Assembly (NCBI GenBank): GCA_037178675.1 | Contig: JAYMGJ010000169.1 | Coordinates: forward strand, 1 to 64,000 | Direction of reading: 5' to 3' | Origin: Scleroderma bovista | Taxonomy: Eukaryota > Basidiomycota > Agaricomycetes > Boletales > Sclerodermataceae | Length of the DNA: 64,000 nt | In this document: piece after piece, positions 34,153 to 45,895 of the stretch | How positions within the stretch are numbered: position 1 is the first letter of the stretch | Layout of the letters: the number at the start of each line of letters is the position of its first letter | Notes under the pieces: generated by a model | What the model was told of the DNA's origin: nothing | The model's input: the letters and a program-made list of their open reading frames with translations, nothing else | Databases searched by the model: none | Position numbers and translations under genes: made by a program

Positions 34153-35054
34153 CTACATTTCTTCATCTAGATCAATCTCTTCTACAGGGAAATCTCCGAC
34201 TTTAAGTCTATCCGGACGCACGAAGACACCGTAATTCGGGCGGCAAGTGAAGTACCTTTCCCCTTGAACTCTGCAGAACCGGGATAAACACATAGACAAT
34301 CAAACACTTCACCACTTACGATCCATCATTACGACCAATGGGTTCGTCGTATTCCACACCAATCCAGACACCCGTAGCGGAGAACTTGGTGGGCCCAACA
34401 AAACGTACCGTGCCACGTTTATGCAAGTCTTCTTCTTCAGACTCAATTTCACACCTTGCACCAATTGGAATATCCACCTTGGGAGCTGGCGCAGCTGAGT
34501 CGGAGGGCGATGCAAAGCGACCCATTTTATGTCGCTGCTTGTAAGCGAGCACCGTATCTGAAGGACGTCAGTAGTTGGAGGCGCGTACAAGAAGATAGCA
34601 AAACCTGTTCTTTTCGCGTACGCTTCGCCGCTAAGCTCAAATTTCTCCACTTGAGACACATCGGATAGTTGGCCCGTAAATGACGTGGAAGGATTGATAT
34701 CTATCACCTGAATGCAGTGGCAAGTGAAGTTGGAACGACAAACGTAGAGGATTTACATTACATGCCTTCAACGTCTGCAAGTTCATTAGACAATAATATC
34801 CAAGTTGTTTGGTGTCATCGGCAAGTTGACCTAGGGTCCGACCATCACCATTTTCGATCGAGATCTTCTGGTTTTGTACTGGGATGCCCGTAATGAGCTC
34901 GAGCTTGGCCTGAGGCGTGATGATGGGTGATCAGAATGCCCATATTAATCAAGGGGTGTGGCACCTTCAGCTGCTCGACGGTGATGTGGAGATCGAACCG
35001 ACGCTCAGAGCGCGTGTCTGGTGAGACCACGAAAACATTCACGATACTTGACAT
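34153..35054 (-). CDS. ALF1: Tubulin-folding cofactor B (ubiquitin-like + CAP-Gly)
   Basis: Binds alpha-tubulin in the tubulin folding pathway. The N-terminus [20 protein letters not shown] with LHITVEQLK begins the ubiquitin-like domain, continued by [17 protein letters not shown] and [18 protein letters not shown] middle segment reads [19 protein letters not shown] and [20 protein letters not shown]. The CAP-Gly domain starts [12 protein letters not shown] and contains [20 protein letters not shown] and [14 protein letters not shown]. After an intron, [20 protein letters not shown] follows. The C-terminus is EEIDLDEEM, the acidic aromatic-less end seen in fungal members. Both domains look complete. 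The gene starts 216 bp from the divergent thioesterase gene. Confidence 0.9.
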
Positions 35055-35270
35055 CTCTCTTTGAGGGGATGCACGTTTGACCACGAAGTTGAAGGTAGCT
35101 CCCAAGTGTCTTCCTTTTGTGGTCAAAGTTCGGACTTCAGAGTAGGAGCAACACTTGTCTTCCTACATAATACTGGCAGTGGATGTGGTTTGTTCAAACA
35201 AACTCCCTTGTCAGCAGGCCCTTTGAACTGGTGGGGTTACTTACCGTGAAATGGTTTCCATGCTTTCGAA

Positions 35271-36295
35271 ATGCAACACGAAACCTCACCTCTTGCGAAA
35301 ACTCTGTTTGAATGCGGCCCTTGTCAATGGATCCTCAATAGAGGTGCGCTGTCGTTTCGGCTGTGCCGGGAGGCTGACTTCAAAAGTCCATACGTTCAGT
35401 CCCTCCGAGCGGCTTTCAAGAATCCATCTTCTCCATTCTATATACCACCAGGCGAAACTGGGCCTGCATCACCAGATGAGCCACCAAAGTCGTCTGAAAG
35501 TATCCATCCAGCTAAGCAAGGAAGTGAGCCGGTTGAGCAGTCGATGTCGATGGAGGAAGCAGCTGGAGCGGCGCGTGAGGCTCTAGTCTCTATGGGCTAC
35601 GATGCAAATTCGTTCTGGGAACAAAGCATTACTTGGGGCCATCATGATGCATTCAGGCAGGTGTTACCCATCGGGGATTCTGTCATTCCTCCTGACCGTG
35701 CCACTTAGGCATGTCAATAACGCCCATTACCGTAAGAATTATCGCCACTATGAAAAATGAGTGCTCTCAATTTCCGATTAATGACAGTGCGCTTTATCGA
35801 GTCGGTGAGTTGGATTGTCCCCCCTCCATATGAGGGTCGCTGAATGCTGTAGGGTCGCATTCAATGGCTTATGAACCTAGGAAACGCCCTCGGGGGGAAG
35901 GAGCGCGTACAGGCGATGCTTGCTGGCCAAGGTGTTTCCTTGATCCTGAAGTCTGTCCATATCGATTTCAGAAGGCCCATAACATTCCCCGATACGGTAA
36001 CCTTGGTTTCCTTCTATTCACCCTTCCTGCGTTGACCATATTCATATTGCAGTTATTGGTCGGTCACAAGGCCATTGTTTCGTCAAGCCGCACTCAATTC
36101 GCCTTAGCTGCTGCCCTTTATTCCTATACTCAGCAAAGGGTTGTAGCGGATTCTGAGAGCACGATTGTCTGGTATAATTATGACAAACTCAGGAAATGCG
36201 ATCCGGGTGACGAGGCTTGGAGAGTGCTCAGGGATGTCATGGGGGCGGAATACAGGGAAAGGGTCGGACGGCTGGGTGCCGCGCGTGAATGTTGA
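35271..36295 (+). CDS. Hotdog-fold acyl-CoA thioesterase-like protein
   Basis: Resembles the 4-hydroxybenzoyl-CoA thioesterase group (thioesterase / thiol ester dehydrase-isomerase fold). The N-terminal segment contains FKNPSSPFYIPPGETGPASP. After two introns comes the hotdog signature HVNNAHYLRFIESGR, then IQWLMNLGNALGGKERVQAM and SVHIDFRRPITFPDTLLVGH. The C-terminal half covers the beta-sheet (AAALYSYTQQRVVADSEST, IVWYNYDKLRK). It ends GRLGAAREC, TGA. The donor inside the HVNNAHY codon run and the small exon with FIES restore the frame neatly. The start is uncertain: an upstream Met at about 35260 in another frame begins a basic, mitochondrial-like segment that might be an alternative first exon. 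Substrate unknown. Confidence 0.75.
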
Positions 36296-36421
36296 GAGAC
36301 AATTGCTGAATACCAGCGGGGTTTTATATGCATGTTCAAGGTCAGTTGATAGTCACCACCAATCGACCTCACCTTCATGGCCAATAGAGTAACTGCAAGT
36401 TTCCTACAGGTATGTGTGGAG

Positions 36422-37486
36422 TCAAAACAGTAATGTCTCAGCTGTCACAAGATGAGTATCGTAATACCGACTAAGTACGGCGGCCAACGTGACCAACGTA
36501 AAGATGTATATACGCCGCCGTATCGAGCCATTTCTAGTTGACGAAACTCACGAAGTAGCAAAGTACAAAAGCATAACGACTCACCTATGCACATGGGTGC
36601 CATCAAATCCTCCAGTGTCTGTTTCACCCCCGAAGCCATCGTCTGTGACTTCTTGGAGCACCATTTTAGCAGATTCTGATGTGTTCGAATGTTGAAATAT
36701 CCTGGACTCTCGTGAAATCATCAGCCTCCAAAAATTGTCCTCGAGCTCCGCAAGTCTTTCGACTCCGACCTCCTCGTCCACTTCGTCCCACATGGTAGTG
36801 ACCAGGGAAATCTTGGATGCGACGACACCTCCACACGATCTCTGGAGTACTGCAAGGTTATCGTGGGGTATCCAGTGCACGCGGTTGTCGGAGATGGATT
36901 GGAAACAAAGAATAGCCGTAGCCCTCCGGTTGTATCTGGAGCGGATTCCAGTTGTAGTATCGGATGAGATGATAAGGAATGAAGGAATGTGTAAAGAGAG
37001 CTTTACGTTGCGCGGAGCCAGTTGGAAACTCTGGCCAATATGATTGTTGGAGATGTAGTCGGACCAGGCGTATCCACCAAAATGACATCGGAATAAGTGC
37101 CAATCGCAAGCCTCGTGGCTTCAAAATCCGTCGTGTGCGAGCCCGCCCAAAATCCTTGACCCGTGTCTTCGTGGTGATTCTCAGCGGCCTTGGCAATAAA
37201 CTACAAAGATCGAAACCTCAAGGCCGAGAGGCGTACCAATGATATTAACAACTCACCGCGCTTTTGCCAGAACCCACTGGTCCTATCACCCTGGTGATTA
37301 GAGAAGTAAGAAAGTAAGCTAGCGTCGGGTTACCCCGTTCACTTACACGATTATAAATTCTCTCGATTCCAGCTTTTGCGCCGATGACATACGGGAAATG
37401 CGAATAGGGGTTCAGTGAGAAGGACGGTCTGCTGGATTTAGATGAACACAATGAAACAACATAGACCATTAGTTGAAGCACTAACA
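36422..37486 (-). CDS. P-loop GTPase of the AIG1-like / G-domain type with C-terminal hydrophobic tail
   Basis: Homologues are common, often in many copies, in agaricomycete genomes; function is unknown. G1: VIGPVGSGKSA, flanked by introns on both sides. G3: DVILVDTPGP. Then come SISDNRVHWIPHDNLAVLQR and CGG, matching the ISDNR-(x)-KNL-(x)-LCG run of this group. A TTMWDEVDEEVG segment stands where G4 is expected. ESAKMVLQEV follows. After a last intron the protein ends in NGSIRRRIYIFTLVTLAAVL and a short tail, so a single C-terminal membrane segment is possible. The upstream start (ATG at about 37487) is weak and the first exon may lie further 5'. It is divergent from the P-loop kinase gene. 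Confidence 0.65.
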
Positions 37487-38182
37487 TGCGGTGTAATAGA
37501 GCTGAACTCGGTTGCGTTTGGGCAAAAGCACGGTGAGAAGAGATGGTAGAAAAGATACAGACTGACAGAGTCCCAATGAGCCTCTATGCAGATGTGCAGA
37601 TGCCGAACCACTTCCACATGTTTATAGGTGCCATATCAGTCAGTCTGCATGTAACCTCATGAGATGACCTACGGCTTTCAACGTGCTTCGTTGGAAAGTG
37701 GATCATTGAACGTAGCCTTACATGCACATGCATAAACAACATGATGTCGAACTTTGTCTCACCACCAGCAACTTCGCCCCTTGGGAGTTCGGGCATTTGT
37801 CAGGTGTCCTAGAGACCGCAAGGGATGCCGGGTCCTGCCAGTTCGCTTCCGTGCAAATAGGAAGACAGTCATTCTGTCCAGATAACTTCGTCCATGGTGT
37901 TGCTGTCATTCTTTCCTCCTCCAAGGACTGACATGGACTCCTACGTGCCAAACTTGGAGAATCTGGGCAATCCCTTGCAGATATTGACGGCTTCCTGGTA
38001 AATAACAAAGTTCCCGAGAATACTCCCGCAAGCTTCGACTTTGCCAAGGCTTACCGATGTTTTGTCCACACGGCGTCAAAGTTCGGCTCCGCAGATGCAA
38101 GTCATGCCGCGTGAAATACACAGCACCTACACGCATATAAATTCATCTGGACAACTTAGTTGGCGCTATTACTTACTCCAGT
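37487..38182. other. Divergent intergenic region GTPase / P-loop kinase
   Basis: About 700 bases. Overlapping small open frames on both strands (about 37718-38047) have no recognisable product. Promoters of both genes are expected here. Confidence 0.4.
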
Positions 38183-38955
38183 ATGGCATCCCGGTCGCCG
38201 ATTCCTCCTCTGCTTGGTGACGGCCATGGAAGCTACCGTGTGCATATAGTAGGAAATTGCGGTTGGTTCCTTCCTAATTCTCTCCCTTCTATGCTGACCC
38301 GTTGCTGTCAGGGGCAGGCAAGGTAAGCACATGGGAGACCGTATGTATAACACCGATTACGAGTCCCATGGCCAGTCCACGCTCGGTGCAGAACTTGCAT
38401 CGGTCCTTGGTGTGACGTACATATCCCTCGACTCACTCTTCTGGAAGCCGAATTGGGTTGAGAGCACACCGGAGGAATTCCAAGCTAAAGTCCAGCAACG
38501 CCTCGCCGAAAATGAGGGGGGTTGGGTTGTCGACGGCAACTACACGTCCAGGCTTGGTGGTCTCGTCGTGGAGAGGAGGACAGATGCCATCTGTACGTAT
38601 GGTGGTTGTGATCCACTTACACAGCTTTCCGAATCCTAGCTCTATCTTCGTAGGGCTCGACCCCCCGTTCTTACTTTATTTTCCTCGCCTTGTAGTGCGT
38701 ACATTTCTGCGGTTGTTTGGCCGTGGGGATCAGTGCGCACCAGGGTGCAACGAGTCACTGGCAAACGCTTTCCTTTCAAAAGGTAGCATCTTTTGGTGGA
38801 CTATCACACAGCATCGTAGGGTGCGCTGCCGGGAGGGAGATAATCTGAAGGAGTGGGGAATTCATGTCGGAGGTAATATGCGACGCATTAGAGGTTGGGG
38901 AACGGAGCTCAATACGTGGAAACAGGCTGTCTCGGATATGGTGAAAAGCAAGTAG
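38183..38955 (+). CDS. Small P-loop NTPase, adenylate kinase / FlaR-like
   Basis: Exon 1 (38183-38261): MASRSPIPPLLGDGHG, then SYRVHIVGNC. An 11-nt exon (38311-38321) adds G-A-G-K, and exon 3 (from 38376) continues STLGAELASVLGVTYISLDS, giving the Walker A motif GNCGAGKS. WLDPPFLLYFPRLVVRTFLR, reached over a phased intron, resembles the region following the lid in bacterial topology-modulation FlaR-type kinases and fungal relatives. VVDGNY is a further conserved motif. The C-terminal exon contains the WWTITQHRR segment and ends SDMVKSK, TAG 38953-38955. The substrate is not known, and a kinase role is inferred from the fold only. The phases of all three introns fit exactly. Confidence 0.75.
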
Positions 38956-39038
38956 TCCCATAGTCGAAGTAGTTACTATGTAGCACTGTAGTGACTTGAA
39001 CTCAGCACAAGGATCAGTAACAAAGCCTATTTGTCATC

Positions 39039-41027
39039 ATGTTGTGCACCACCCTCATTTCCAAAGTTCTTCCAGTCTCTGCAATGACAAGGCCATGTTC
39101 AATCTATTCAAAGTTGGCCCTTGTTCTTTTCCTGTCCAGCCAGATAACTTCGGTATACGGACATCCACCCCATGACGAGGAACTTACGGAGGAACAACTG
39201 CACGCTCCGATAGATTCTATCCTGTGGATACATATAGCTCTCCAGGCCGTTGTGTGGGGCGTCTTATTTCCGATAGGAATGGTTCTCGGTCTTAGTCGAA
39301 GTCGTTGGCACGTTCCGACGCAGGTCCGTGTGCTCACTCTTATCAGGACTTATTCTTGCCACGTACCGTTGGCTTATATCGGATATAACAGAGTGTTGGT
39401 TTTGCTTTTACATTAGGTGGAATCTTTCTAGGACATGCCCATGGCGGCCGTCAGTTCCGTCATTCAATGCACGGATCCATCGGGTCATGGATTCTTTTGC
39501 CTATACTTGCACAATTGGTTCTCGGTGTTTATCTCAAGCTTCACATACACCAAGAAACTCTTCGGCCGTATGCAGTGCGTGTACATGGCATTCTCGGACG
39601 CATATGGCCTATCCTAGGCTGGGTGCAAGGCCTTTTTGGTGTCATCGTCATAAGGGATCTGTGCGGCCCCAACGGTGCTGGCCAATGCGCTGCACATTAC
39701 ATCATGGTAGGCTTTGGACATTAACTCCTCCCTGTTTTTAAAATGTGCTTATTTAGGGAAGTGCATTCATTGGGTATGGGATTATCCTCTCTCTCCTCTC
39801 TACCCTCGGCGAAAACTGGATGCGGAGGAGTGGGCAGAGTCCTGAGTGGTGGGATTCATGGGTAATCATGATTTGGGTTTGTCATGTCCACCGTGTCGAT
39901 GTTTCTTTCGATAATTTAAATTTTCGCCAGGGTATCGTGAATACCTTCACTGAACACTGGGGTGGCGTATGGTCTGTGAAGGATATGCAGCACACGTACG
40001 TCATGTCGCCTTATGTACTGATTTCGGACCTTACGCATGGGTCAGCATGCTGGGAGTCCTTTGGTGGACAGGTGGTGCATTGGGCATATTCCTTTCTCGT
40101 AACAACCAGGTGTGCTGTGTTAGTTTGTCCTTGAACACTGACTTATCCAGGATTGTAGAGAAATGTTGTTCCGGCATTGATGTTCGTGTCAAAGTCTGTC
40201 CATTCCAACATGCTAATGAGCTTGAATCAGCATTATATTGACTGGTTGGGCCATGTCTGACCACGTGCAGGCACTTATGATCTCAACAAAAGTAGGTCCT
40301 GTAATCGGAAGCTGTGATGCTGGATTAACTTGTATCAGGTCCATGCAATGTTTGGTTACACTCTCATCCTAGCAGGAGTCACGCGCTTGGTTGAAGTCTG
40401 TTTCTTACCCCCCGCCGCCTTGACGCCAGGGTCACTAGAGGGCAATGATAGCGAACATACATTGGCACCGACCCAGACGCCACACGGTGCTCCCAGGACA
40501 CAAGTCATGGCTACCCGAGCATTCCGCCACTTGCCACCCTTCGTTAGTTCCAGTTCCTGATATGTTGTTGGTGTTCTAATTGACTTCTTTACCAGTTGCT
40601 TGTTGCCTCTGGGTACGTTTGTTTCCTACCCATAAATCAGTTATCTTTTATGTTTTAATCAGGTTCCTGTTTATGTCTGCCACCGATGAAGAACTTGAAG
40701 TCGTGCATGATGCTGGCATGGACCATGTCACCTACATTCTCAGCATGTACAGGTAAGTGTTAAGGTTCGCCCCTCTTTTTCCACTTTCTTTGATCGTTTC
40801 CGTCCAGCATGGCATTCCTGCTGTATTTATTTACGCAATTCCTCTGCCACTTATACATAACAACGGGAACAAACGCTGGCGGGGCACACTCATCGCGAGA
40901 TGGCATCATTTTTTCTGCCTCTCCAGACGGCGGGATCGAGCTCACGAGTCCACGTGGACCCTCCAAGTGGTATTCCCCTGTCCCTGGAGAAGCCCCGGTA
41001 CACGTAGTAAGCGAAGACGAGGAATAA
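39039..41027 (+). CDS. YTP1: YTP1-like multi-spanning membrane protein
   Basis: Resembles yeast YTP1 and the fungal DUF2427/YTP1 C-terminal family; role unknown. The start is either ATG 39039 or ATG 39084; the second gives a clean signal peptide ([20 protein letters not shown], cut near [11 protein letters not shown]). Then come [80 protein letters not shown] and [49 protein letters not shown] and [20 protein letters not shown] follow. The C-terminus includes [38 protein letters not shown] and the acidic end VSEDEE. His-rich ends of the membrane segments are typical of this group. About seven to nine introns are implied. Confidence 0.85.
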
Positions 41028-41519
41028 ATTTGCATGGGATACCATCACCTTATTTACAAGGTCACTGCAACCGGAAATGCGTCACCTTTTCCGCGATCGT
41101 CATTATTCCAATCTGTGTTCTATTCTTTCCGCTCGAGTCTCAGGTTCGTCGTATAATGATTTCTATTTAGTCTAGGCTTCTGCATAATTGGGAGGAGTAA
41201 ACAGGGTGTTTGCCATTGGCAACAGCCTTTTTCTAGTTCTAGGATACTGTTGTGAGTTCTTTGGTGGGACGATGCTCTTGTTATGCTGTAGAAAATGGCC
41301 GCTATGCTTGGAGGAATTGCACACAAGGTCAGGGGCTAGCTCTGTAGACCTTTCGATAGTGCCTTTGCATTGGTCGAGCCACTATTAACGGGCCAATGAT
41401 CTGAATCTCAGATTGTCTTCTGGGTCATTGCAGCTGACAGCTCGTAAGCGTGACGCAGGGATGTGTAAGCCCAAGGACCCCTTCTCTGATTTGCAACGGA
41501 CAACTCTCGTTGCAACACC

Positions 41520-42508
41520 ATGTCCGGAAGAACAGCTCTCTTACTAGGTGCAACCGGCGCTGTCGGCAAGAAAGTCCTCGCAGAACTCCTCGCGAGCAAC
41601 GAATGGAGCAAGATTGGGGAATACGGCAGGCGTGTGACGGCGCCCGAGAACATGCCGCCAGGACAGCGAGAGGGAAGGCTTGAGCAGAAGGCCATCGATT
41701 TCGAGAACCTCGATGCGGCGGGTTTGAAGGACGGTCGGTGGGACGTTGTCTTCGTCACCCTCGGCACGACGCGTGCACAGGCCGGGAGTGCGGAAATGTT
41801 TGAGAAAATCGACCGCGAGTGTGTACACCTTCAACTACTTGGCTTTCAGATACTGGCTCATTGGGCGCATGGGATGGTTGTAGATACGTTGTCAATGCTT
41901 GTCGGGCAGCGAAGTCGGATGATCCTGCACACAAACAAAGAGTCGTATATCTATCGGTGAGTAGTGATCCATATGTTCCAACTGGGTCCGTCTGCGTGCA
42001 AACATACCCGCCCCTGACAGTCCACTGGTGCCAACGCATCCTCATCTCTCCTCTACCCCAAATCCAAGGGCCTCACAGAGCTCGCCCTTGCCCGACTTGG
42101 ATATTCCGAGACCATAGTCTTCCGTCCTGCATTACTCAAAGGCGCAGATCGTGCTGAAAAGAGGATCGGTGAAACTCTTTTCGGGTACGTCGACACTTGG
42201 ATGTGTGCTCTCTGTTTTATCTCGTCCTCACTTCGGTCGTCTAGCTACGTCACAGGTGCACTCTCGCATGTTTCACCACACTTTGAAATCGAGGTACGTA
42301 AGCTCTCGCGACGACCTTACAGGGGAAGTCGAAATGTGACTCTCTTCAGGTGCCAATGCTAGCCAAGGCCATAATGAACGCAGGATTACTTGGTTCGTCG
42401 CGCTTACCTGCGGAGGTGGGTGCTAAGAAGGCAGGGGTGGAGGGCGCTTGGTTCACACTCATTGATAACAAGGGCTCTGTCTTGCTGAGTCGAGCAAAGC
42501 AGACCTAG
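41520..42508 (+). CDS. FMP52: FMP52-like mitochondrial short-chain dehydrogenase (HTATIP2/TIP30 family)
   Basis: FMP52 is an outer-mitochondrial-membrane-associated protein of the NAD(P)-binding atypical SDR group. The start MSGRTALLLGATGAVGKKVL carries the Rossmann motif GATGAVGKK. Further motifs are WDVVFVTLGTTRAQAGSAEM, DYVVNACRAAKSDDPAHKQR and VVYLS. After introns come LLYPKSKGLTELALARLGYS (the Y-x3-K catalytic pair) and ETIVFRPALLKGADRAEKRI. The end reads VPMLAKAIMNAGLLGSS and finishes LLSRAKQT, TAG. About four introns are implied. The length of about 240-250 residues agrees with the family. Confidence 0.85.
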
Positions 42509-42844
42509 GGCCTAAACAACGTGATCGCGCCGAGGTGATGTAATCTAGCATATTAGTATTGTATAGGTTAGTTCATTCACAGTGAGAAGCTTTCAGCCAT
42601 GACAACATGGCAGGAGAGGTATTAAATGCTGAAGAAATGATACATGACGAAGCACCTGGAGGTTAATATGTAGATGAGTACAGCAAGAGCAAGAGGAGGC
42701 AGCTAAGATAGTGTGCGTATGAGTATAGCGGTGTATAAGAGAAAATGCATCGGGCAACGAGTTAGAGGACTGATTAGCAATGGCAACCTAACTATGTCGA
42801 ACCGCCCAAATCGAGATCAGGACGGCTTTGGCAGAAATGTGTTT

Positions 42845-44924
42845 TCAATCCGGGGGAGGCAAGAAATTTCGCGGTATACTCTGCTCGTCTTCTTCCTTTA
42901 CCTTGTATGTTGACAAGATACTTGTGGAATGATGCTTCGAACCTGTCGCCTGCGACAATCTGCGAAGCATCGAGCTAGCTCTGCTGACAAGTGACGATCG
43001 TCCACCGTCGTCGTTACTATGAACCAGACGGGCACCAGCAGAACCCGGCCTCGTCACCCGTAACTCGGCTCTCTCGTATGTAGATGCTGGACTGCTTGGT
43101 GCGGGTTCAGAACTTGAGGTACCCAAAATGAGGATTCTCCGTCGGGCGTGTGGTCGATTGCTCGGAGACAAGGATGTACTTTGTGGCGGGGACGATGCTC
43201 CGTCGGTTCCTGTAAGACATATCGACGGCGTGCGAGATATCTCTGGATGGGGAACATCTGGAAGAATAGACTTGGGCTCTGGTGGTCCTTGAAAAAAAAA
43301 GCTGTTAATACGAGATGCATCAGGAATGAGAGATGGTAAAAAACCTACGCTTGGGAAGCCAACTCCGTAAAGGCCTTACAAACTCGTTGGCGACATTACC
43401 CATATCAAGGAACGAATGGCCCTGTAAATTGTCTGGGACTCCGGGTACAGGTGGAGTGTTTGCAGATATGTTCACATTGGACGGTGGTGTGCGGATATTC
43501 CTTGGTAGGCGTAGGCTTGCGTTAGAGGCAGTGCGACTTCGAACTCGTGCGGCAGAGACACGGGAGAGACGACTCTGTGGGTCACGACCGGAGCGCTTGC
43601 TACGGGTAGTTTTTGTAGATTTGGTGGATCTGACAGACTTAGCGTCCGATTTGTCTAGATTGTAGTTTGGGCTTGTGGGGCTGAAGAGGGTAGCCTTGGA
43701 GACGACTGCAGTTGCGGTGACGCCTACGACCTCACCAATGTCGGTCATGTTTGTGACATCCTCGGTGTCGTCGTGGTCATGCCGATTGGTTACCCCTTCT
43801 GATTCGCCATCTGATTCAGCCTTTCCAACGCTAACCTCATCTTCCTTGATGGCGTCGAGTTCGACAGCCACAGCCACCGCCTCTCTCCAAGCCTCTTCGA
43901 GTTCGTCTTCGAGGCTTTGTATTTTAGTCGATGCACGCTTCAGTTCACCTGCCTGACGTTCGCAGGTTTTGTTGAGTTTACGCAAGGCAATGCTAAGCGC
44001 TGATGACCAATGCCTGTGTTGCAAGGATGATAATTGGGATTGTTGATCCATGATATGTAGGATGGTAGACATCTGGCTGTCACAAGAGGCAATAGCGGTG
44101 GCAAGCTGTGTTATGAGAGACCCGAGTCCATTGTCCTTGTCGCCTTCTCCTGTGCTGGGGAGCATGGCCACGGTGGAGTTAAGAGCCTGGATGAGCATGG
44201 TGCGACGACTAACCTCGAAGCGCCATTTTGCCTTAGCAATGAGACGTTCATTGCCGAGACGCTTCTCTTCCTCGACGATGTCGGTATCGAGGGATTGCAA
44301 AGATAGGAGGCGTATGAAGGACTCTTTTGCACTGAGACGGATGGCTCTAGACACGATGTCTTGGAGTTCTGAGGAAGTGAAGGTCCACTGGGCAGCATCC
44401 AGTGGAAGACCTTTCCAAGGGATGGGAGTGGACTCGAAAGAGATGGTGGGGGGCGGCGGGAGAGGAGGAGGAGCAACGAAGGTCCCTACGGATGCCTTCG
44501 GAGAGAGAGAAGGCTGGACCGGGACACTTAGTGGAGAAAGTCGCGACGGACCTAGCTGTGGAGAAGGCGGGGACGAAGGAATTTGTATAGCAACATCAAT
44601 CATATGGAAGGGGACGGAGAGTTCTTGTAAAGATGGGATGGAATGTTGGTATGATTGAGAAGCGACCGAGAGCAGGGACGCCTGTATGGAATTCGAGGGA
44701 TTCTCGTGAGCAGGTGAAGAGGGTCTGCTGGCAAAAGTCGGAGAGGTGAGTGTGGACGCCGACGGAGAGCTCCCGTCGACGGAACCGCTGGCAGGTCCGA
44801 TATCGACCGAGTTTTTAGGACGAGTTCGTATTCGAGGACCAAACGGCGTGCGAGCGGGTCTGTCTCTAGACGACGAAGGCGTTGGCCGCCGGGAAAGGAG
44901 TTCTTCCTGGACGGCCCTGTCCAT
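42845..44924 (-). CDS. Serine/proline-rich coiled-coil protein, function unknown
   Basis: One long open frame from ATG 44924 (MDRAVQEELLSRRPTPSSS) covers about 530 codons, then an intron in the 43260-43340 area joins a second exon ending at 42845. The N-terminal 170 residues are Ser/Pro-rich and probably disordered (VAPPPLPPPPTISFE). The middle (about residues 180-360) is helical, with KSFIRLLSLQSLDTDIVEEE and a predicted coiled coil around LKRASTKIQSLEDELEEAWR. FLDMGNVANEFVRPLRSWLP, near the end of exon 1, is the best-ordered segment. The second exon is basic and Ser-rich (RRRILILGTSSS). I do not recognise a family; orthologues would be expected in other basidiomycetes. An upstream GTG at 44948 in the same frame was not used. 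Long antisense frames here are compositional shadows. Confidence 0.7.
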
Positions 44925-45895
44925 AGCTGGGGAAGAGGAAGAGACCACGTCAGGAGCTTCTTATTAACCCAAACTTGCGATGATGCTGTAACTTGCTTCT
45001 GAGCGCCCACTGCGCACACTCTAGAGATATCCATCATCCTCCTTCGTCCAAAGCGATACGAAGTCACGATTGTTTCAGATTGCATCACGACAATACTGTT
45101 TGCTGGACAGCATTCGAGGCCTCCGACCTCGAGGTTCTTCTCCTCCGATCAATCGCTGGCGTCTTCATGATTTGAGACACGCAGCGAAAGTGTCTTCGAT
45201 CAATGGAAGTAATTGCCCGCCTGGTCTTCCTATTCAATTTTTATAGCAGTGCTTGGGCACGGTGAATTGGCCATCAAGTCCTCTCTATACCCAGACGTGT
45301 GGGTGGACGCAAGTACTCCGTCTCAGCCATCTGTCCTCGGTAACCTCAATCTACGGTGAGTCCGTCACAGGCAGCGGTTCACGATTCGAAAAACGGTTCA
45401 GCAGCATTCTACAATGTTACTCCATTGTACAGATGGGCAACAATATGCATGCATGTATAAGAATCAGCTTTGGCTTGGTGGATAATTTGATGTAAGGCAA
45501 ATAGTATATTGTATGTCCCTTCCCGTGAGGAAAGAGCACCTACATTTTACCCTATATTTTGATCAATTCTCGCATTGCGGCATCGGGTTCTGGGAGAACG
45601 GTTTCGTCTCACCACCGCTTGGCCTTCCTTGGTGAAGACAATCGTCCGAAGGAATGGATATTGCATGGTACTCTGTACCATAGCCGCGATGATAGTACCC
45701 TCAAACTTGACCTTCTAACACTAGCAACTCAAAAGTTGGACATTGTGATGCATGTATACTAGAGGCAACATTCATTGTTGCCCCTAACAAGTCAGTAGTG
45801 ACTGGAGACTACCGACCGAGCTACTGTACAATGAGCACATCCAATTCTTCTAAATCTGACCATCGATCGAAAACAAAACAACACGATGTACCCCC
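44925..45895. other. Intergenic region
   Basis: About 970 bases between the 5' end of the coiled-coil gene and the 3' end of the UBX gene. I see no gene. A small inverted repeat (GCAACA-TTCA-TTGTTGC) lies near 45768-45783 and may belong to a 3' end. Confidence 0.45.

Noticed and set aside
44050..44658. 202-residue plus-strand open frame
   Set aside because: It is antisense to the long Ser/Pro-rich frame and has the composition expected of a shadow.
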